Notes: generated by a model not told the origin, from the sequence alone. DNA of 64,000 nucleotides from Xanthomonas bromi (GCF_900092025.1 NZ_FLTX01000039.1:62001-126000), one strand, 5' to 3'; positions 9,463-19,252 are shown, counted from the first letter of the stretch. A program made the numbers and translations.

Positions 9463-9717
9463 GCATTTGGGCGGTTGCTTGAGGGAGAGCTCTCCGCCGC
9501 AGGCACTGTCTGGCAGACAATCCAGCACGCACGTCAGCAAGGTTTGACGAAGACACCGAAAGCCGGCGAGCACCGCGCTAATCCGCGCGTGAGCGCAATG
9601 ATCTCCGAGCCGCGCGTTCGACAATTGAGTGCTGCGCCCGCTTCGCATGCAGTGCAGGCCCTTATCGCGATCGAACAGCGTCCAGCGCGACACGCGGAAG
9701 ATGGAGGAGGAAACCCG

Positions 9718-10258
9718 CGTGCTCTGATGCCACAGGTCGCCGGGGTGGCACACGAGGTGGTTGATCCAAGCTACGACGCACTCGGCGGCGTGGTCGAGGG
9801 CTTGACCGGCAGCTGGCTTACTGCCCGCAAGATCGAACGCCTGCGCACGCGCGCCAGCGATTATGGCAATGGCACGCTGGGCAAGGGCGCTCGGCAAGGG
9901 GCGCTGGGAGCAACAGGCCTTCGACGGCAACTTCGCGCATTAAGTCGAACAAGAAGCCGATACTTTCAAGGGCAGTATCGCGCGCCACATGATGTGGCAG
10001 ATCGCCACTGGCCGCGCGGACGGGATCGACGCCCGTGCGCAAGCGATGGATGGCCAACTGGATGCCAGATTGGACACGCGCGCAAGGACCATCGAAACCA
10101 GCGCCGCCGCGTTGTGCAGACATGTGCAGACCCTGCGTCGCCTGCAGGACGCGCTGGATGTGCGCTACCAGGGACAGCCGCTGCAGTTGCTTGACGTTAG
10201 GCCGGAGAGCGCTAGCGATACCCAAACGACAGCGGTACGCACGACCGACAAACGCTGA
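9718..10258 (+). pseudogene. Decayed DUF2884 (YggN-like) secreted-protein gene
   Basis: Two frames together give the C-terminal two thirds of a DUF2884-like protein. Frame 1 (9718 to about 9885) encodes RALMPQVAGVAHEVVDP and the following helix. Frame 2 (about 9886 to 10258) encodes GKGRWEQQAFDGNFAH, an in-frame TAA at 9941-9943, then VEQEADTFKGSIARH and ALCRHVQTLRRLQDALD with a final QPLQLLDV. A 13-bp near-duplication (GCTGGGCAAGGGC / GCTCGGCAAGGGGC) lies at the frame change. The expected N-terminal part (signal peptide and first domain) between the tRNA terminator and 9718 cannot be recognised. The family is predicted to be periplasmic and has no known function. One frameshift, one stop and a lost start point to decay rather than sequencing error. 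The family assignment is from memory of its C-terminal helix pattern. Confidence 0.6.
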
Positions 10259-10365
10259 CCGGACGAACTACTGCAAACGATAGCGTTCCTCAGTCGTCCC
10301 ACGCGGCGCAAGCGGCAGCCAGTAGCGATAGCACGCCGGCACTGCTGTCACGCATCGCCAGCGTC

Positions 10366-10836
10366 TCAGTTCGAACCGTTGGGAATGCTCTGCACCGTTT
10401 GCCTGGTGCTGTTGGCACGCGCAGCGTCTCCCGCCGCGTCATAAGCCTCCGCGAGGCTGTCCAATGCATTGCGTGACGCAGGAAACATCTGCGCATTGAG
10501 CGTAAATACGTGAATCGCAGCGTCGGCGCCCAGGTTGGACAAGATGGGATAGCCGGCTGCGTTGATCGCGCGCTCGAGCGCATCCCCCGAGAAACCGGAA
10601 TCCGTTCGCAGGGCCTCCGCAAGACTGCTGGCGTCCTTCTCGTCGGGCGCGCGCAATGCAAAAGCGATCAACGTTTCAGAGAGCGATGTGCCAGGAAACC
10701 GCTGCGGCGAAATCGTGGCAAGAAAGCTGTCCACCAGCACCCTGCTCCACACATTACGCGCACTGCCATTGCTCAGATAGACGATGCTGTAACTGTCGCC
10801 ATCCAACGTGCGGTCAAACACGATCCGTACCCTCAC
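10366..10836 (-). CDS. Hypothetical protein with TPR-like C-terminus
   Basis: A 156-codon frame starting at GTG 10836, overlapping the stop of the upstream ORF as GTGA. The last 50 residues (AIHVFTLNAQMFPASRNALD, then SLAEAYDAAGDAARA) look like a single TPR-type helix pair of the kind seen at the end of many secreted hydrolases. The first 100 residues match nothing I recognise. Codon bias is fair rather than strong. It may be a translationally coupled second gene or the 3' half of a gene split by a frameshift. Confidence 0.45.
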   Translation of the reverse strand: MRVRIVFDRTLDGDSYSIVYLSNGSARNVWSRVLVDSFLATISPQRFPGTSLSETLIAFALRAPDEKDASSLAEALRTDSGFSGDALERAINAAGYPILSNLGADAAIHVFTLNAQMFPASRNALDSLAEAYDAAGDAARANSTRQTVQSIPNGSN

Positions 10837-11072
10837 CAGCGCTGACGGTTGACCTGAAGTTGTTGGGTCAACACCTCGTCAAGCGACGCATGCGCGGCGA
10901 TCGCTTGAAAACAGCAGACCTGCGTGACAAGTATCGTCGCAGCCACGAGCACGCACAGCAGGCGTGCGGAGCGTCGCCGCAGTTGATGGGAGTGCCCTCT
11001 ACGCACCGATGGCAACCTGCCTTCGAACACGCTCCTTCGCCCGCACGCCATCTCTACCGACCACTTGACCAT
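10833..11072 (-). CDS. Hypothetical protein with one hydrophobic segment
   Basis: A 79-codon frame with a basic N-region and a hydrophobic stretch LLCVLVAATILVTQVCCF, which could be a signal anchor or late signal peptide, then ASLDEVLTQQL. Its TGA overlaps the GTG of the next ORF. Read together, the two would make a secreted protein of about 230 residues with a membrane signal and a TPR-like tail, which is why a frameshift near 10835 is worth considering. I do not recognise it. Confidence 0.3.
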   Translation of the reverse strand: MVKWSVEMACGRRSVFEGRLPSVRRGHSHQLRRRSARLLCVLVAATILVTQVCCFQAIAAHASLDEVLTQQLQVNRQRW

Positions 11073-11124
11073 CGCCGCGCTCCTGCGTTGACGGCGCGAG
11101 TCTAGCAGCCCCTAACCGCCTGGC

Positions 11125-12705
11125 TCAGTGCCCCCCGGCCGCCGCCGCACCACCGGCGCCCGCACCGAACGGCGGCTTGGCCAGCCACAGGAAGAAAATG
11201 ATCACCAGGAACGTCCAACCGAGCAGATAGAAGATGTCGTTGAAGCCCATCTGCGACGCCTGGTGATTGATCATGTTGTTGAGCGATGCCGCGCCACGTT
11301 GCAGGTTGCCCTGCCCCATCGCAGCCACTTGTTCCTGCATGCCCGGCGTATAGACCGAAATGTGCTCGGTGATATGCGCGTGGTGCACCTGAGTGCGGCG
11401 CGCCCACAGATACGTTGTCAACGAGGCAGCGAAACTACCGCCCAACGTCCGCAGGAACGTCGCGAGGCCGGAACCTGCAGCGATTTCGCGGCCATCCAGG
11501 TCCGACAGCAGGATCTGCAGCACCGGCATGAAGAACAACGCCACGCCCACACCCATCACCAGCTGGATGATAGCCACATGGCTGAAGTCCACCTGCAGGT
11601 TGAAGTTGGAGCGGAAGAAGCTGGTGAACGACATGAAGATAAAGGCGATGGTGGCCAGCATGCGCAGGTCGAAGCGCAGCGCATATTTGCCCACGAACGG
11701 CGTCATCAACACGGGCAAAATGCCGATCGGTGCGGTTGCAAGGCCGGCCCAGATTGCGGTGTAGCCCATGTCACGCTGCAGCCATTGCGGGATCAGCAGG
11801 CTCACGCTGAAGAACGCGGCATACGCCACCACCATGGCCAGCGTGCCGGCGCGGAAATTGCGATGCCGGAACAGCTTGAGATCGACGATGGGATCTTTGT
11901 CCGTGAGCTCCCAGATGACGAAGACCACCAGCGCCACCGCAGCGATGCAGGCAAGCACCACGATCTTGTCCGAGGAGAACCAGTCTTCGTCGTTTCCCAG
12001 GTCCAACACCAGCTGCAGCGCGCCCACGCCGACCACCAGCAGGATCAGGCCGATGTAATCCATGCGCGGTTTTTCGAGCCGTTCGGGGCGATGCCGCAAC
12101 TGCGAGCCCACGATACTGCTGGCGATAATGCCCAGCGGCACATTGATCAGGAAGATCCATTCCCAGCTGTAGTTGTCGGTGATCCAACCGCCGAGAATCG
12201 GCCCGGCGATGGGCGCCACCACGGTAATCATCGCCAGCAACGCCAGCGCCTGTCCGCGTTTCTCGCGCGGATAGATCGACACCAGCAGACTCTGGGTAAT
12301 GGGGTACATCGGCCCGGCCACGAAACCCTGCAGCGCACGCGCCACCACCAGCATGCCCATGCTCTGCGCCAGACCGCACAGCAGCGAGGCAATGGTGAAT
12401 GCCAGCGTGGACCACACGAACAATGTGGTTTCGCCGAAGCGTCGACTCAACCAGCCGGTCAACGGCAACGCGATCGCAGTGCTGACGGCGAAGGACGTGA
12501 TGACCCAGGTGGCCTGCTGCGAACTGGCGCCGAGATTGCCGGCGATGGTGGGCAGCGAGACATTGGCGATGGTGGTGTCCAGCACCTGCATGAACGAGGC
12601 CATGGCCAGGCCCACGGTGCACAACGCCACGCTGGCCGGACGAAAACCGGCAGCGGGCGCCGGTGCCGCCGGACCGCCGGGCGCGGTGGGAGCTTGCGAA
12701 GACAT
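11125..12705 (-). CDS. emrB: DHA2-family (EmrB/QacA-type) multidrug efflux permease
   Basis: A 526-residue inner-membrane protein with 14 predicted TM segments. The DHA2 hallmark LDTTIANVSLPTIAGNLG is in TM1, the motif-A-like GWLSRRFGETTLF lies between TM2 and TM3, and motif C (APIAGPILGGWITDN) is in TM5. With EmrA and the outer-membrane partner it should form a tripartite pump that moves hydrophobic drugs, uncouplers or plant phenolics across both membranes using proton motive force. Only 6 bp separate it from emrA. It is the last gene of the operon. The Ala/Gly-rich termini are low complexity. Confidence 0.93.
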   Translation of the reverse strand: MSSQAPTAPGGPAAPAPAAGFRPASVALCTVGLAMASFMQVLDTTIANVSLPTIAGNLGASSQQATWVITSFAVSTAIALPLTGWLSRRFGETTLFVWSTLAFTIASLLCGLAQSMGMLVVARALQGFVAGPMYPITQSLLVSIYPREKRGQALALLAMITVVAPIAGPILGGWITDNYSWEWIFLINVPLGIIASSIVGSQLRHRPERLEKPRMDYIGLILLVVGVGALQLVLDLGNDEDWFSSDKIVVLACIAAVALVVFVIWELTDKDPIVDLKLFRHRNFRAGTLAMVVAYAAFFSVSLLIPQWLQRDMGYTAIWAGLATAPIGILPVLMTPFVGKYALRFDLRMLATIAFIFMSFTSFFRSNFNLQVDFSHVAIIQLVMGVGVALFFMPVLQILLSDLDGREIAAGSGLATFLRTLGGSFAASLTTYLWARRTQVHHAHITEHISVYTPGMQEQVAAMGQGNLQRGAASLNNMINHQASQMGFNDIFYLLGWTFLVIIFFLWLAKPPFGAGAGGAAAAGGH

Positions 12706-12711
12706 GGTGGC

Positions 12712-13905
12712 TTAGCCCGCCTTGCTGGCAACCTGCGGCGGCAGGTTGTCCTGGATGATGCGCTGGATGTCGGCGTCGGCTGCCTTGAGCTGCTGCGCAT
12801 ACACATCGGTGGAGAACACCGCACCGTTGGCGAACTTGGTCGGCAGCACGCTGCCCTGCTGGTCGTGCAGGTTGACCTCGACCTTCATCGACAGGCCGAT
12901 CCGCAGCGGATTGCTGGCCAGCTGCTTGCTGTCCACGGCAATACGCACCGGCACGCGCTGCACGATCTTGATCCAGTTGCCGCTGGCGTTTTGCGCCGGC
13001 AGCAGCGAGAACGCGCTGCCGGTGCCCAGGCCCAGGCTCTCGATACGACCGGTGTAGCTCACGCCGCCGCCGTACAAATCAGAATGCAGTTCCACCTCCT
13101 GGCCCAGCCGCATGTGCTTGAGCTGGGTTTCCTTGAAGTTGGCTTCCACCCACACCTGCTCCAGCGGCACCACCGCCATCAGCACACTGCCCGGCTGCAC
13201 GCGCTGGCCGACCTGCGCCGAGCGCCGTGCGACATAGCCGGACACCGGTGCCACCACGCCGGTGCGCGCATGATTCAAATACGCCTGACGCAGCTGTGCG
13301 GCAGCGGTCTGCACGTCCGGCTGATTGGCCACCGCACTGTCGTCCACCAAGGCACGGCTGCGTTCCAAGCCCTCGCGCGAGCCGCTCGCGGCCGCTTCGG
13401 CAGCGGCCAGTTCCTCGCGGGCATGCGCCAGTTCTTCGTTGGAGATCGCGCCGGTGGCGGCCAGGTCCTTGCGCCGTGCGAAGTCCGAGCGCGCACTGCG
13501 CAGCGCGACTTCGCGTGCGGACACTTCGGCCTGCGCGCCTTCCACGCTGCGATACAAGCCGCGTACTTGACGCACGGTCTTGGCGAGGTTGGCTTCGGCC
13601 TGCTGCACGGCGACCTCGGTGTCGGCCGGATCCAGCCGTACCAGCAACTGGCCGCGCTCGACGCGCATGCCCTCTTCGGCGCCGATGCTGATCACGGTGC
13701 CGCCCACCATCGGGGTGATCTGCACCTGGTTGCCCTGCACATACGCGTCGTCGGTGTCTTCGTGCCAACGGCCGACCAGGAAGTACCACGCCACCAGGCC
13801 GATGATCGCCAGGATCACTACAATGGCTACGATGCGCAGCGCAGCACGGCGCTTGCTGGGCGCGGCCGGTGCGGGTTGAGGAGAAGTTGAAGTCGTCTGG
13901 CTCAT
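12712..13905 (-). CDS. emrA: HlyD/EmrA-type membrane fusion protein
   Basis: The start is ATG 13905 (MSQTTSTSP...), since the longer frame adds a non-coding-like leader. The 397-residue protein has a cytoplasmic Pro/Ala tail, one TM helix (about residues 23-43, AIVVILAIIGLVAWYFLVG), the DTDDAYVQGNQVQITPMVGG lipoyl-half motif, a long coiled-coil hairpin (about 95-210), the second lipoyl half (GVVAPVSGYVARRSAQVGQR) and a beta-barrel domain. It bridges the permease to the outer-membrane channel. The gap is 10 bp from the upstream channel gene and 6 bp to emrB, so all are on one transcript. Confidence 0.93.
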   Translation of the reverse strand: MSQTTSTSPQPAPAAPSKRRAALRIVAIVVILAIIGLVAWYFLVGRWHEDTDDAYVQGNQVQITPMVGGTVISIGAEEGMRVERGQLLVRLDPADTEVAVQQAEANLAKTVRQVRGLYRSVEGAQAEVSAREVALRSARSDFARRKDLAATGAISNEELAHAREELAAAEAAASGSREGLERSRALVDDSAVANQPDVQTAAAQLRQAYLNHARTGVVAPVSGYVARRSAQVGQRVQPGSVLMAVVPLEQVWVEANFKETQLKHMRLGQEVELHSDLYGGGVSYTGRIESLGLGTGSAFSLLPAQNASGNWIKIVQRVPVRIAVDSKQLASNPLRIGLSMKVEVNLHDQQGSVLPTKFANGAVFSTDVYAQQLKAADADIQRIIQDNLPPQVASKAG

Positions 13906-13915
13906 CGTCGATGTC

Positions 13916-15433
13916 TCAGGAATCCGGTTGTGCGGAAGTGGCCGCGGCGTGTGCGGTGTCGCGTGCGGGTTCCGGCGTGAATCCGCCGCCCAGCGCACGC
14001 TGCAACCTCACCGAGGCCAGAAGTTGTTGCGACTGCAGCCCGGCCATGCGTTGGCGTGCGACGAGCAACTGCTCCTGCACGCTGAGCACTTCCAGATAGC
14101 TGCCGATGCCGGCGCGGTAGCGCTGCTGGGCCAGATCGAAGGCCGCCGTGGCGGTTTGCACGGCATCGTTCTGCGACTGCGCACGTTGTTCCAGCGAGCG
14201 CACGGCAGTGACTTGGTCGGCCACTTCGCGCAGCGCAGCAATCACTTTCTGGTTGTAGTCGGCCACGGCCAGGTCGTACTGCGCATCGCTGCCGGCCAGA
14301 TTGGCGCGCCGCTTGCCGCCGTCGAAGATCGGCAGACTCAGCGCCGGCGCGACCAGACCGAACACCGAACCGCTTTCCAGCAACTTGCCGACATCCGGGT
14401 TGATCACACCGCCCAGCGCAGTGAGATTGAGGCTGGGATAGAAGCGGGTCTTGGCGACCGCGATGTCCTTGTCGGCCGCCTCCACGCGCCAGCGCGCGGC
14501 CACCACGTCGGGGCGACGGCCCAGCAGATCCGCCGGCAGCATGCTCGGCAACCGGGTGGCGATACCTGCGCCCACTACCGGACGGGCGATGTCCAGGCCG
14601 CGATCCGGGCCCTGCCCGACCAACGCCGCCAGTGCGGTGCGGGCTTCGTCGATCTGCTGCTGTGCGGACTGCACCTGCTGCTGCGCAGCAGGCACGCGCG
14701 CTTGCGCCTGACGCACCTGCAACTCGTTGTCGATGCCGGCGCTGCGGCGTTGCCGGGTCAACTCCAGCATCTTCTGCGCGCGGGCCAATTCGTCATTGGC
14801 CAGGTCGTGCAGGCTCCACGCGTAAGCCAGCTGCGCATAGCCTTCGGTAATCGCCGACGACAGGTTCAATCGCGCCGCCTGCGCATCCACGTCGGCCGCA
14901 TGCGCCTGATCGACCGCAGCTTCCCACGCACTGCGCTTGCCGCCCCACAGATCGATGCCGTAGCGAAAATCCAGCGTTACCTGCGCGCTGCTGCCGTATT
15001 TGCCACCGAGCTCTTCACCGGCCATGGATTCGGGCAGTTGCAGGCCGGCGTAGCCACCGGACACCGAGAAGCTGGGGCCGCGCTCGGCCTGCGCACTGCC
15101 GATGCGTGCCTGCGCCTGTTGCAAGCGCGCATCGACCGCAGCGAGGCTGGGGCTGTACTGCAGGCCTTCGGCGATCAGCGCGTCCAGCTGCGCATCGCCC
15201 AGCGCGCGCCACCAATCGCTGGCCGGCCATGCTGCCGGGCTCAGCGTGGTCTGCTGCGCCAGGGTGCGCTCTGCGTGCAGTGTGCCGGGGTCCAGCACGG
15301 CGCCTTGCGGAGTCAGACCACGGCTGCTGGCACATGCGGCCAACGCCAGCGCAAAGGCAGTGATGACGAACGGCCGCGCCAGGCGCATCGAGCGCGGGCG
15401 CAGTCTCTGGGTCGGGGAACTAGCAGCGTTCAT
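13916..15433 (-). CDS. NodT/TolC-type outer-membrane efflux lipoprotein
   Basis: The ATG at 15433 overlaps the marR stop as ATGA, which fixes the start and implies coupling. The 505-residue protein has a signal peptide with lipobox (LALAAC) and two outer-membrane-efflux repeats of long coiled-coil helices; internal motifs include DLWGGKRSAWEA, LPADLLGRRPDVVAA and the second-repeat LPIFDGGKRRANL. It is the outer-membrane channel of the pump encoded with emrA and emrB. The frame remains open far upstream but that part overlaps marR and is a shadow. Confidence 0.92.
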   Translation of the reverse strand: MNAASSPTQRLRPRSMRLARPFVITAFALALAACASSRGLTPQGAVLDPGTLHAERTLAQQTTLSPAAWPASDWWRALGDAQLDALIAEGLQYSPSLAAVDARLQQAQARIGSAQAERGPSFSVSGGYAGLQLPESMAGEELGGKYGSSAQVTLDFRYGIDLWGGKRSAWEAAVDQAHAADVDAQAARLNLSSAITEGYAQLAYAWSLHDLANDELARAQKMLELTRQRRSAGIDNELQVRQAQARVPAAQQQVQSAQQQIDEARTALAALVGQGPDRGLDIARPVVGAGIATRLPSMLPADLLGRRPDVVAARWRVEAADKDIAVAKTRFYPSLNLTALGGVINPDVGKLLESGSVFGLVAPALSLPIFDGGKRRANLAGSDAQYDLAVADYNQKVIAALREVADQVTAVRSLEQRAQSQNDAVQTATAAFDLAQQRYRAGIGSYLEVLSVQEQLLVARQRMAGLQSQQLLASVRLQRALGGGFTPEPARDTAHAAATSAQPDS

Positions 15434-15870
15434 GAGTTGAGTGCATCGCGGACACGGAGAAGAAGTGAGGTAAGAAGTTCGCGTTCGGGCGCAGACAGAT
15501 CGCGCAGGCCGTGCTCGATGGCGCGTTCGCCGCGCAAGCGCAGCCGCTCCCATAGCACCACGCCCTCCTCGGTCATGACGATCTGCAGTGCGCGGCGGTC
15601 CTGCGCGTGCGGCTCGCGCCGTACCGCGCCCAGCGCTTCGAGCTTGTCGAGCAGTCGGGTCACCGCACTCGGGGTCTGGTCCAGCGCCAGCGCCAATTCG
15701 TTGGCGGTGCACGGCGAGCGCACCGCCAGGATCTTCAGGCCCACGTAGTGGCTGAAGCCGAAATCGGGCAGCTCGCCCTTCATTTCGGCATCGAGCTGGC
15801 GCATCAGCGCATCGCGCACCTGACGCAGCAGCAGGCCGAACGACGGCGCGGCGGTAGACGAAACATTCAT
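15430..15870 (-). CDS. MarR/EmrR-family regulator of the efflux operon
   Basis: A 146-residue winged-helix protein (ATG 15870; an in-frame ATG at 15879 adds three residues). The DNA-binding region is CTANELALALDQTPSAVTRLL and the wing EPHAQDRRALQIVMTEEG has the DRR motif. It is the first gene of the operon and overlaps the channel gene by 4 bp. By analogy with EmrR it should repress the operon and be released by pump substrates (inference). An AT-rich palindrome upstream is the obvious operator. Confidence 0.9.
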   Translation of the reverse strand: MNVSSTAAPSFGLLLRQVRDALMRQLDAEMKGELPDFGFSHYVGLKILAVRSPCTANELALALDQTPSAVTRLLDKLEALGAVRREPHAQDRRALQIVMTEEGVVLWERLRLRGERAIEHGLRDLSAPERELLTSLLLRVRDALNS

Positions 15871-15887
15871 GCAGCGCATTTTGTTCT

Positions 15888-15903
15888 GAAAAATATATTT
15901 GTC
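15888..15903. promoter_or_regulatory. AT-rich palindrome, candidate operator of the efflux operon
   Basis: GAAAAATATATTTGTC has a perfect 10-bp core (AAATATATTT) and near-symmetric flanks. It is 18 bp upstream of the marR start and stands out against GC-rich surroundings. On the minus strand TTGACA overlaps it, so bound repressor would block a -35 element. It also lies in the divergent region upstream of the AraC gene. Confidence 0.5.
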
Positions 15904-15992
15904 AAAGCAATTATCCCAGCAGGGATTAAACCGCCCGCAAGGATCGCCACCTTACGCGGCATCTCCACTGGCTCGGTAATACAATTCGGCCA

Positions 15993-16844
15993 ATGAGTAT
16001 CGAAAACTCGCCAACCCAGATCGACGCCTTGCCTGCCGGCGTGCGTGCCAGCTTCGAAAAGGCCGATGGACCGGTGCTGATTGCGTTCCTGGCAGAGTTG
16101 CGCGCGGTCTGGGCCCCGGAAACCGCGTGGCACGCGCATGTCCGCGGCCAGCTGATGTATGTGGAACACGGTGTGCTCACCGTGCATACCGAACAAGGCA
16201 CCTTGTCGCTGCCGCCGGGCTGCGCCGGCTGGATGCCCCCCGGGCAGCAACACACGGTCGAGCTGGCCGGCCCGATGCGCGGCTGGGGCGTGGTGGTGCG
16301 GCCGGATGCCTGTGCCGCCCTGCCCGCGCAAGGCGGGGTGATCCGGCTGACCGGACTGGCCCGCGAGGCCGTCATGCGGGCTGCCAGCTGGCCGCTGGAG
16401 CAGCCGCTGGATACCGCCCAGCAACGCGTGGCCGCGGTGCTGCTGGACGAACTACGCCAGGTCCAGATCGACCACCTGCACCTGCCGATGCCGGCCGACC
16501 GCCGGCTGCTGCGGATCGCCCGGCAGCTGCTCGATACTCCCGACGACCCGCGTTCGCTGGAGCAGTGGGCCGACTGGGGCGGACTGTCGTCGCGCAGCTT
16601 GAGCCGGCATTTCCGCGACGAGACCGGCCTGAGTTTTGCGCAGTGGCGACAGCAGGCCCGGCTGACGGAAGGCTTGCGGCGGCTGAGCCAGGGCAATGCG
16701 GTGGCGCAGGTGGCCGACCAGTTGGGCTACAGCAGCCCCAGCGCCTTCGTCAGCGTGTTCCACCGCCATTTCGGCGCTCCGCCCGCCCGTTATCTGGCCA
16801 GCCCCCACGCGCGCAGCTTGGCATCCCCCGCCGCATCCGGATAA
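15993..16844 (+). CDS. AraC-family regulator with N-terminal cupin
   Basis: A 283-residue protein. Residues about 45-110 form a cupin sensor (WHAHVRGQLMYVEHGVLTV, then the LPPGCAGWMPPGQQHTV strand pair), and the last 100 residues contain two helix-turn-helix motifs (SLEQWADWGGLSSRSLSRHF and VAQVADQLGYSSPSAFVSVF), as in the NimR/YdhB subgroup of AraC regulators. Such proteins often control an adjacent efflux gene, and here the divergent neighbour is the emrAB operon. That link is inference; no operator for it was identified. No clear ribosome site precedes the ATG. Confidence 0.88.
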   Translation: MSIENSPTQIDALPAGVRASFEKADGPVLIAFLAELRAVWAPETAWHAHVRGQLMYVEHGVLTVHTEQGTLSLPPGCAGWMPPGQQHTVELAGPMRGWGVVVRPDACAALPAQGGVIRLTGLAREAVMRAASWPLEQPLDTAQQRVAAVLLDELRQVQIDHLHLPMPADRRLLRIARQLLDTPDDPRSLEQWADWGGLSSRSLSRHFRDETGLSFAQWRQQARLTEGLRRLSQGNAVAQVADQLGYSSPSAFVSVFHRHFGAPPARYLASPHARSLASPAASG

Positions 16845-16904
16845 TCGGCGCTCTTCGAGTCCGTGCCCCGGTGCGGACTCCTCTTACGCAGGACCTGGCT
16901 TTAC

Positions 16905-19148
16905 ATGACCGATCTGACCCGCCCCACCTTCCATGGCTTCGAACAGCTGCCGCTGCGCGAGTACGCCGAACGCGCCTATCTCGACTATTCGATGTACGTG
17001 GTGCTCGACCGCGCCCTGCCGTTCCTGGGCGACGGCCTGAAACCGGTGCAGCGGCGCATCATCTTCGCGATGAGCGAGCTGGGCCTGAACGCGGCCGCCA
17101 AACCGAAGAAGTCCGCGCGCACCGTGGGCGATGTCATCGGTAAGTACCATCCGCACGGCGACAGCGCGTGCTACGAGGCGCTGGTGCTGATGGCGCAGCC
17201 GTTCTCGTACCGCTACCCGCTGATCGAAGGCCAGGGCAACTTCGGCTCCACCGACGACCCCAAGTCGTTCGCGGCGATGCGTTACACCGAATCCAAGCTG
17301 ACCCCGATCGCCGAGGTACTGCTGGGCGAGATCAGCCAGGGCACCACCGACTGGGCGGCCAACTTCGACGGCACCCTGGAAGAACCCACCTGGCTGCCGG
17401 CGCGCCTGCCGCACCTGTTGCTGAACGGCACCACCGGCATTGCGGTGGGCATGGCCACCGACGTGCCGCCGCACAACCTCAACGAGATCGTCAGCGCGCT
17501 GCTGCGCCTGCTCGACAATCCCGATGCCACGGTCGCCGAGCTCTGCGAGCACGTGCTCGGTCCGGACTACCCGACCACCGCCGAAATCATCACCCCGGTG
17601 GCCGACCTGCGCGCGATCTACGAGACCGGCCATGGCAGCGTGCGTGCGCGTGCCACCTACAAGAAAGAACACGCCAACATCGTCATCGACGCGTTGCCGT
17701 ATCAGGTGTCGCCGTCCAAGGTGATCGAGCAGATCGCCCAGCAGATGCGCGCCAAGAAGCTGCCATGGCTGGAAGACATCCGCGACGAATCCGACCACAC
17801 CAGCCCGGTGCGGGTGGTGCTGGTGCCGCGTTCCAACCGCGTCGATGCCGAACAGCTGATGGGCCACTTGTTCGTCACCACCGATCTTGAGCGCAGCTAC
17901 CGCTGCAACCTCAACGTGATCGGCCTGGATGGCCGTCCGCAGGTCAAGAACCTGCGCCAGTTGCTGAGCGAATGGCTGACCTTCCGCAGCGACACCGTCA
18001 CCCGCCGCCTCAACCATCGCCTGCAGAAGGTCGAACGTCGCCTGCACCTGTTGGAAGGCTTGTTGATCGCCTTCCTTAATCTCGACGAAGTGATCCGCAT
18101 CGTCCGCAGCGAGGACGAACCCAAGCCGGTGCTGATCGCGCGCTTTGCGCTCAGCGAGGAACAGGCCGAATACATTTTGGAAACCAAGCTGCGCCAACTG
18201 GCGCGCCTGGAAGAAATGAAGATCCGCGGCGAGCAGGAAGCGCTCGCCAAGGAACGTGCGCAGATCATGGCGATCCTGGAGAGCAAGACCAAGCTGAAGA
18301 AGCTGATCAAGGACGAGCTGACGGCCGACGCCAAGAAATTCGGCGATGCACGCCGCTCGCCGCTGGTGCAGCGTGGCGCCGCGCAGGCCATCGACGAAAC
18401 CGAGATGGTCGCCAGCGAACCGATGACCGTGGTGCTGTCGGAAAAGGGCTGGGTGCGCGCGGCCAAGGGCCACGAGGTGGATCCGGCCAGCATGTCGTAT
18501 CGCGATGGCGACAGCCTGCTGGCAGCGGTGCGCAGCCGCAGCACGCACCAGGTGGCGTTCCTGGATTCGGAAGGGCGCGCCTATTCCACCGCCGTGCACA
18601 CCCTGCCCTCGGCGCGTGGTAATGGCGAACCCTTGACCGGGAGGTTCTCGCCGGCATCGGGCGCAGCGTTCCAGGTCATGGCCAGCGCCGACAACGCCAC
18701 CCGCTTCGTGCTGGCGTCCTCGCACGGCTACGGTTTCGTCACCCGCTTCGAAAACCTCACCGGCCGCAACAAGGCCGGCAAGGCGATGCTCAACCTGACC
18801 GCCGGCTCGCACGTGCTGACGCCGGCGCAGGTAAGCAACCCGCAGACCGACCGGATTGTCGCGGTCACCAGCGCCGGCAATCTGCTGGCGGTGCCGGCCA
18901 CGGACGTGCCCGAACTGGACAAGGGCAAAGGCAACAAGATCATCGAAATTCCCAAGGCCAAGCTCGGCACCGAACGGGTGGTCGCCGTGGTTGCGATGGC
19001 CCCGGGCAACACGCTGCTGGTACGCAGCGGCGCACGCACCATGAGCCTGTCGTTCAAGGATCTGGACACGTATGTGGGTGCACGTGCGAGCCGTGGGTCG
19101 TTGTTGCCGAGAGGGTGGCAGAAGGTCGATGGGCTGGAAGTGCAGTAA
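16905..19148 (+). CDS. parC: DNA topoisomerase IV subunit A
   Basis: The start is ATG 16905; the 747-residue length matches ParC. The N-terminus ([28 protein letters not shown], shown here only in part as [14 protein letters not shown]) is diagnostic of ParC over GyrA. The catalytic Tyr is in [10 protein letters not shown] (about Tyr127). The quinolone-resistance region [11 protein letters not shown] keeps Ser87 and Glu91, the usual sensitive residues. The C-terminal domain has degenerate beta-pinwheel blades ([20 protein letters not shown]). With ParE it decatenates daughter chromosomes. It appears to be monocistronic; parE is not in the window. Confidence 0.96.
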   Translation: MTDLTRPTFHGFEQLPLREYAERAYLDYSMYVVLDRALPFLGDGLKPVQRRIIFAMSELGLNAAAKPKKSARTVGDVIGKYHPHGDSACYEALVLMAQPFSYRYPLIEGQGNFGSTDDPKSFAAMRYTESKLTPIAEVLLGEISQGTTDWAANFDGTLEEPTWLPARLPHLLLNGTTGIAVGMATDVPPHNLNEIVSALLRLLDNPDATVAELCEHVLGPDYPTTAEIITPVADLRAIYETGHGSVRARATYKKEHANIVIDALPYQVSPSKVIEQIAQQMRAKKLPWLEDIRDESDHTSPVRVVLVPRSNRVDAEQLMGHLFVTTDLERSYRCNLNVIGLDGRPQVKNLRQLLSEWLTFRSDTVTRRLNHRLQKVERRLHLLEGLLIAFLNLDEVIRIVRSEDEPKPVLIARFALSEEQAEYILETKLRQLARLEEMKIRGEQEALAKERAQIMAILESKTKLKKLIKDELTADAKKFGDARRSPLVQRGAAQAIDETEMVASEPMTVVLSEKGWVRAAKGHEVDPASMSYRDGDSLLAAVRSRSTHQVAFLDSEGRAYSTAVHTLPSARGNGEPLTGRFSPASGAAFQVMASADNATRFVLASSHGYGFVTRFENLTGRNKAGKAMLNLTAGSHVLTPAQVSNPQTDRIVAVTSAGNLLAVPATDVPELDKGKGNKIIEIPKAKLGTERVVAVVAMAPGNTLLVRSGARTMSLSFKDLDTYVGARASRGSLLPRGWQKVDGLEVQ

Positions 19149-19252
19149 GGGAGATTCACCTACATGGCGCGCAGCGGCGCGACCGGAACTGACTGCGCCA
19201 TGCCCCACTCTTCGAATGACCGCAGTGAAGACAGCCACTGACAAGGCGATGC

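Noticed and set aside
9475-10194. 239-codon continuous plus-strand ORF after tRNA-Leu as an intact gene
   Set aside because: Family-like sequence leaves this frame near 9885 and continues in another frame after a stop, so it is treated as a decayed gene.
11128-13890. 920-codon open frame on the plus strand through emrA and emrB
   Set aside because: It is antisense to two well-supported genes; the His/Gln/Arg-rich translation is typical of the mirror frame of GC-rich coding DNA.
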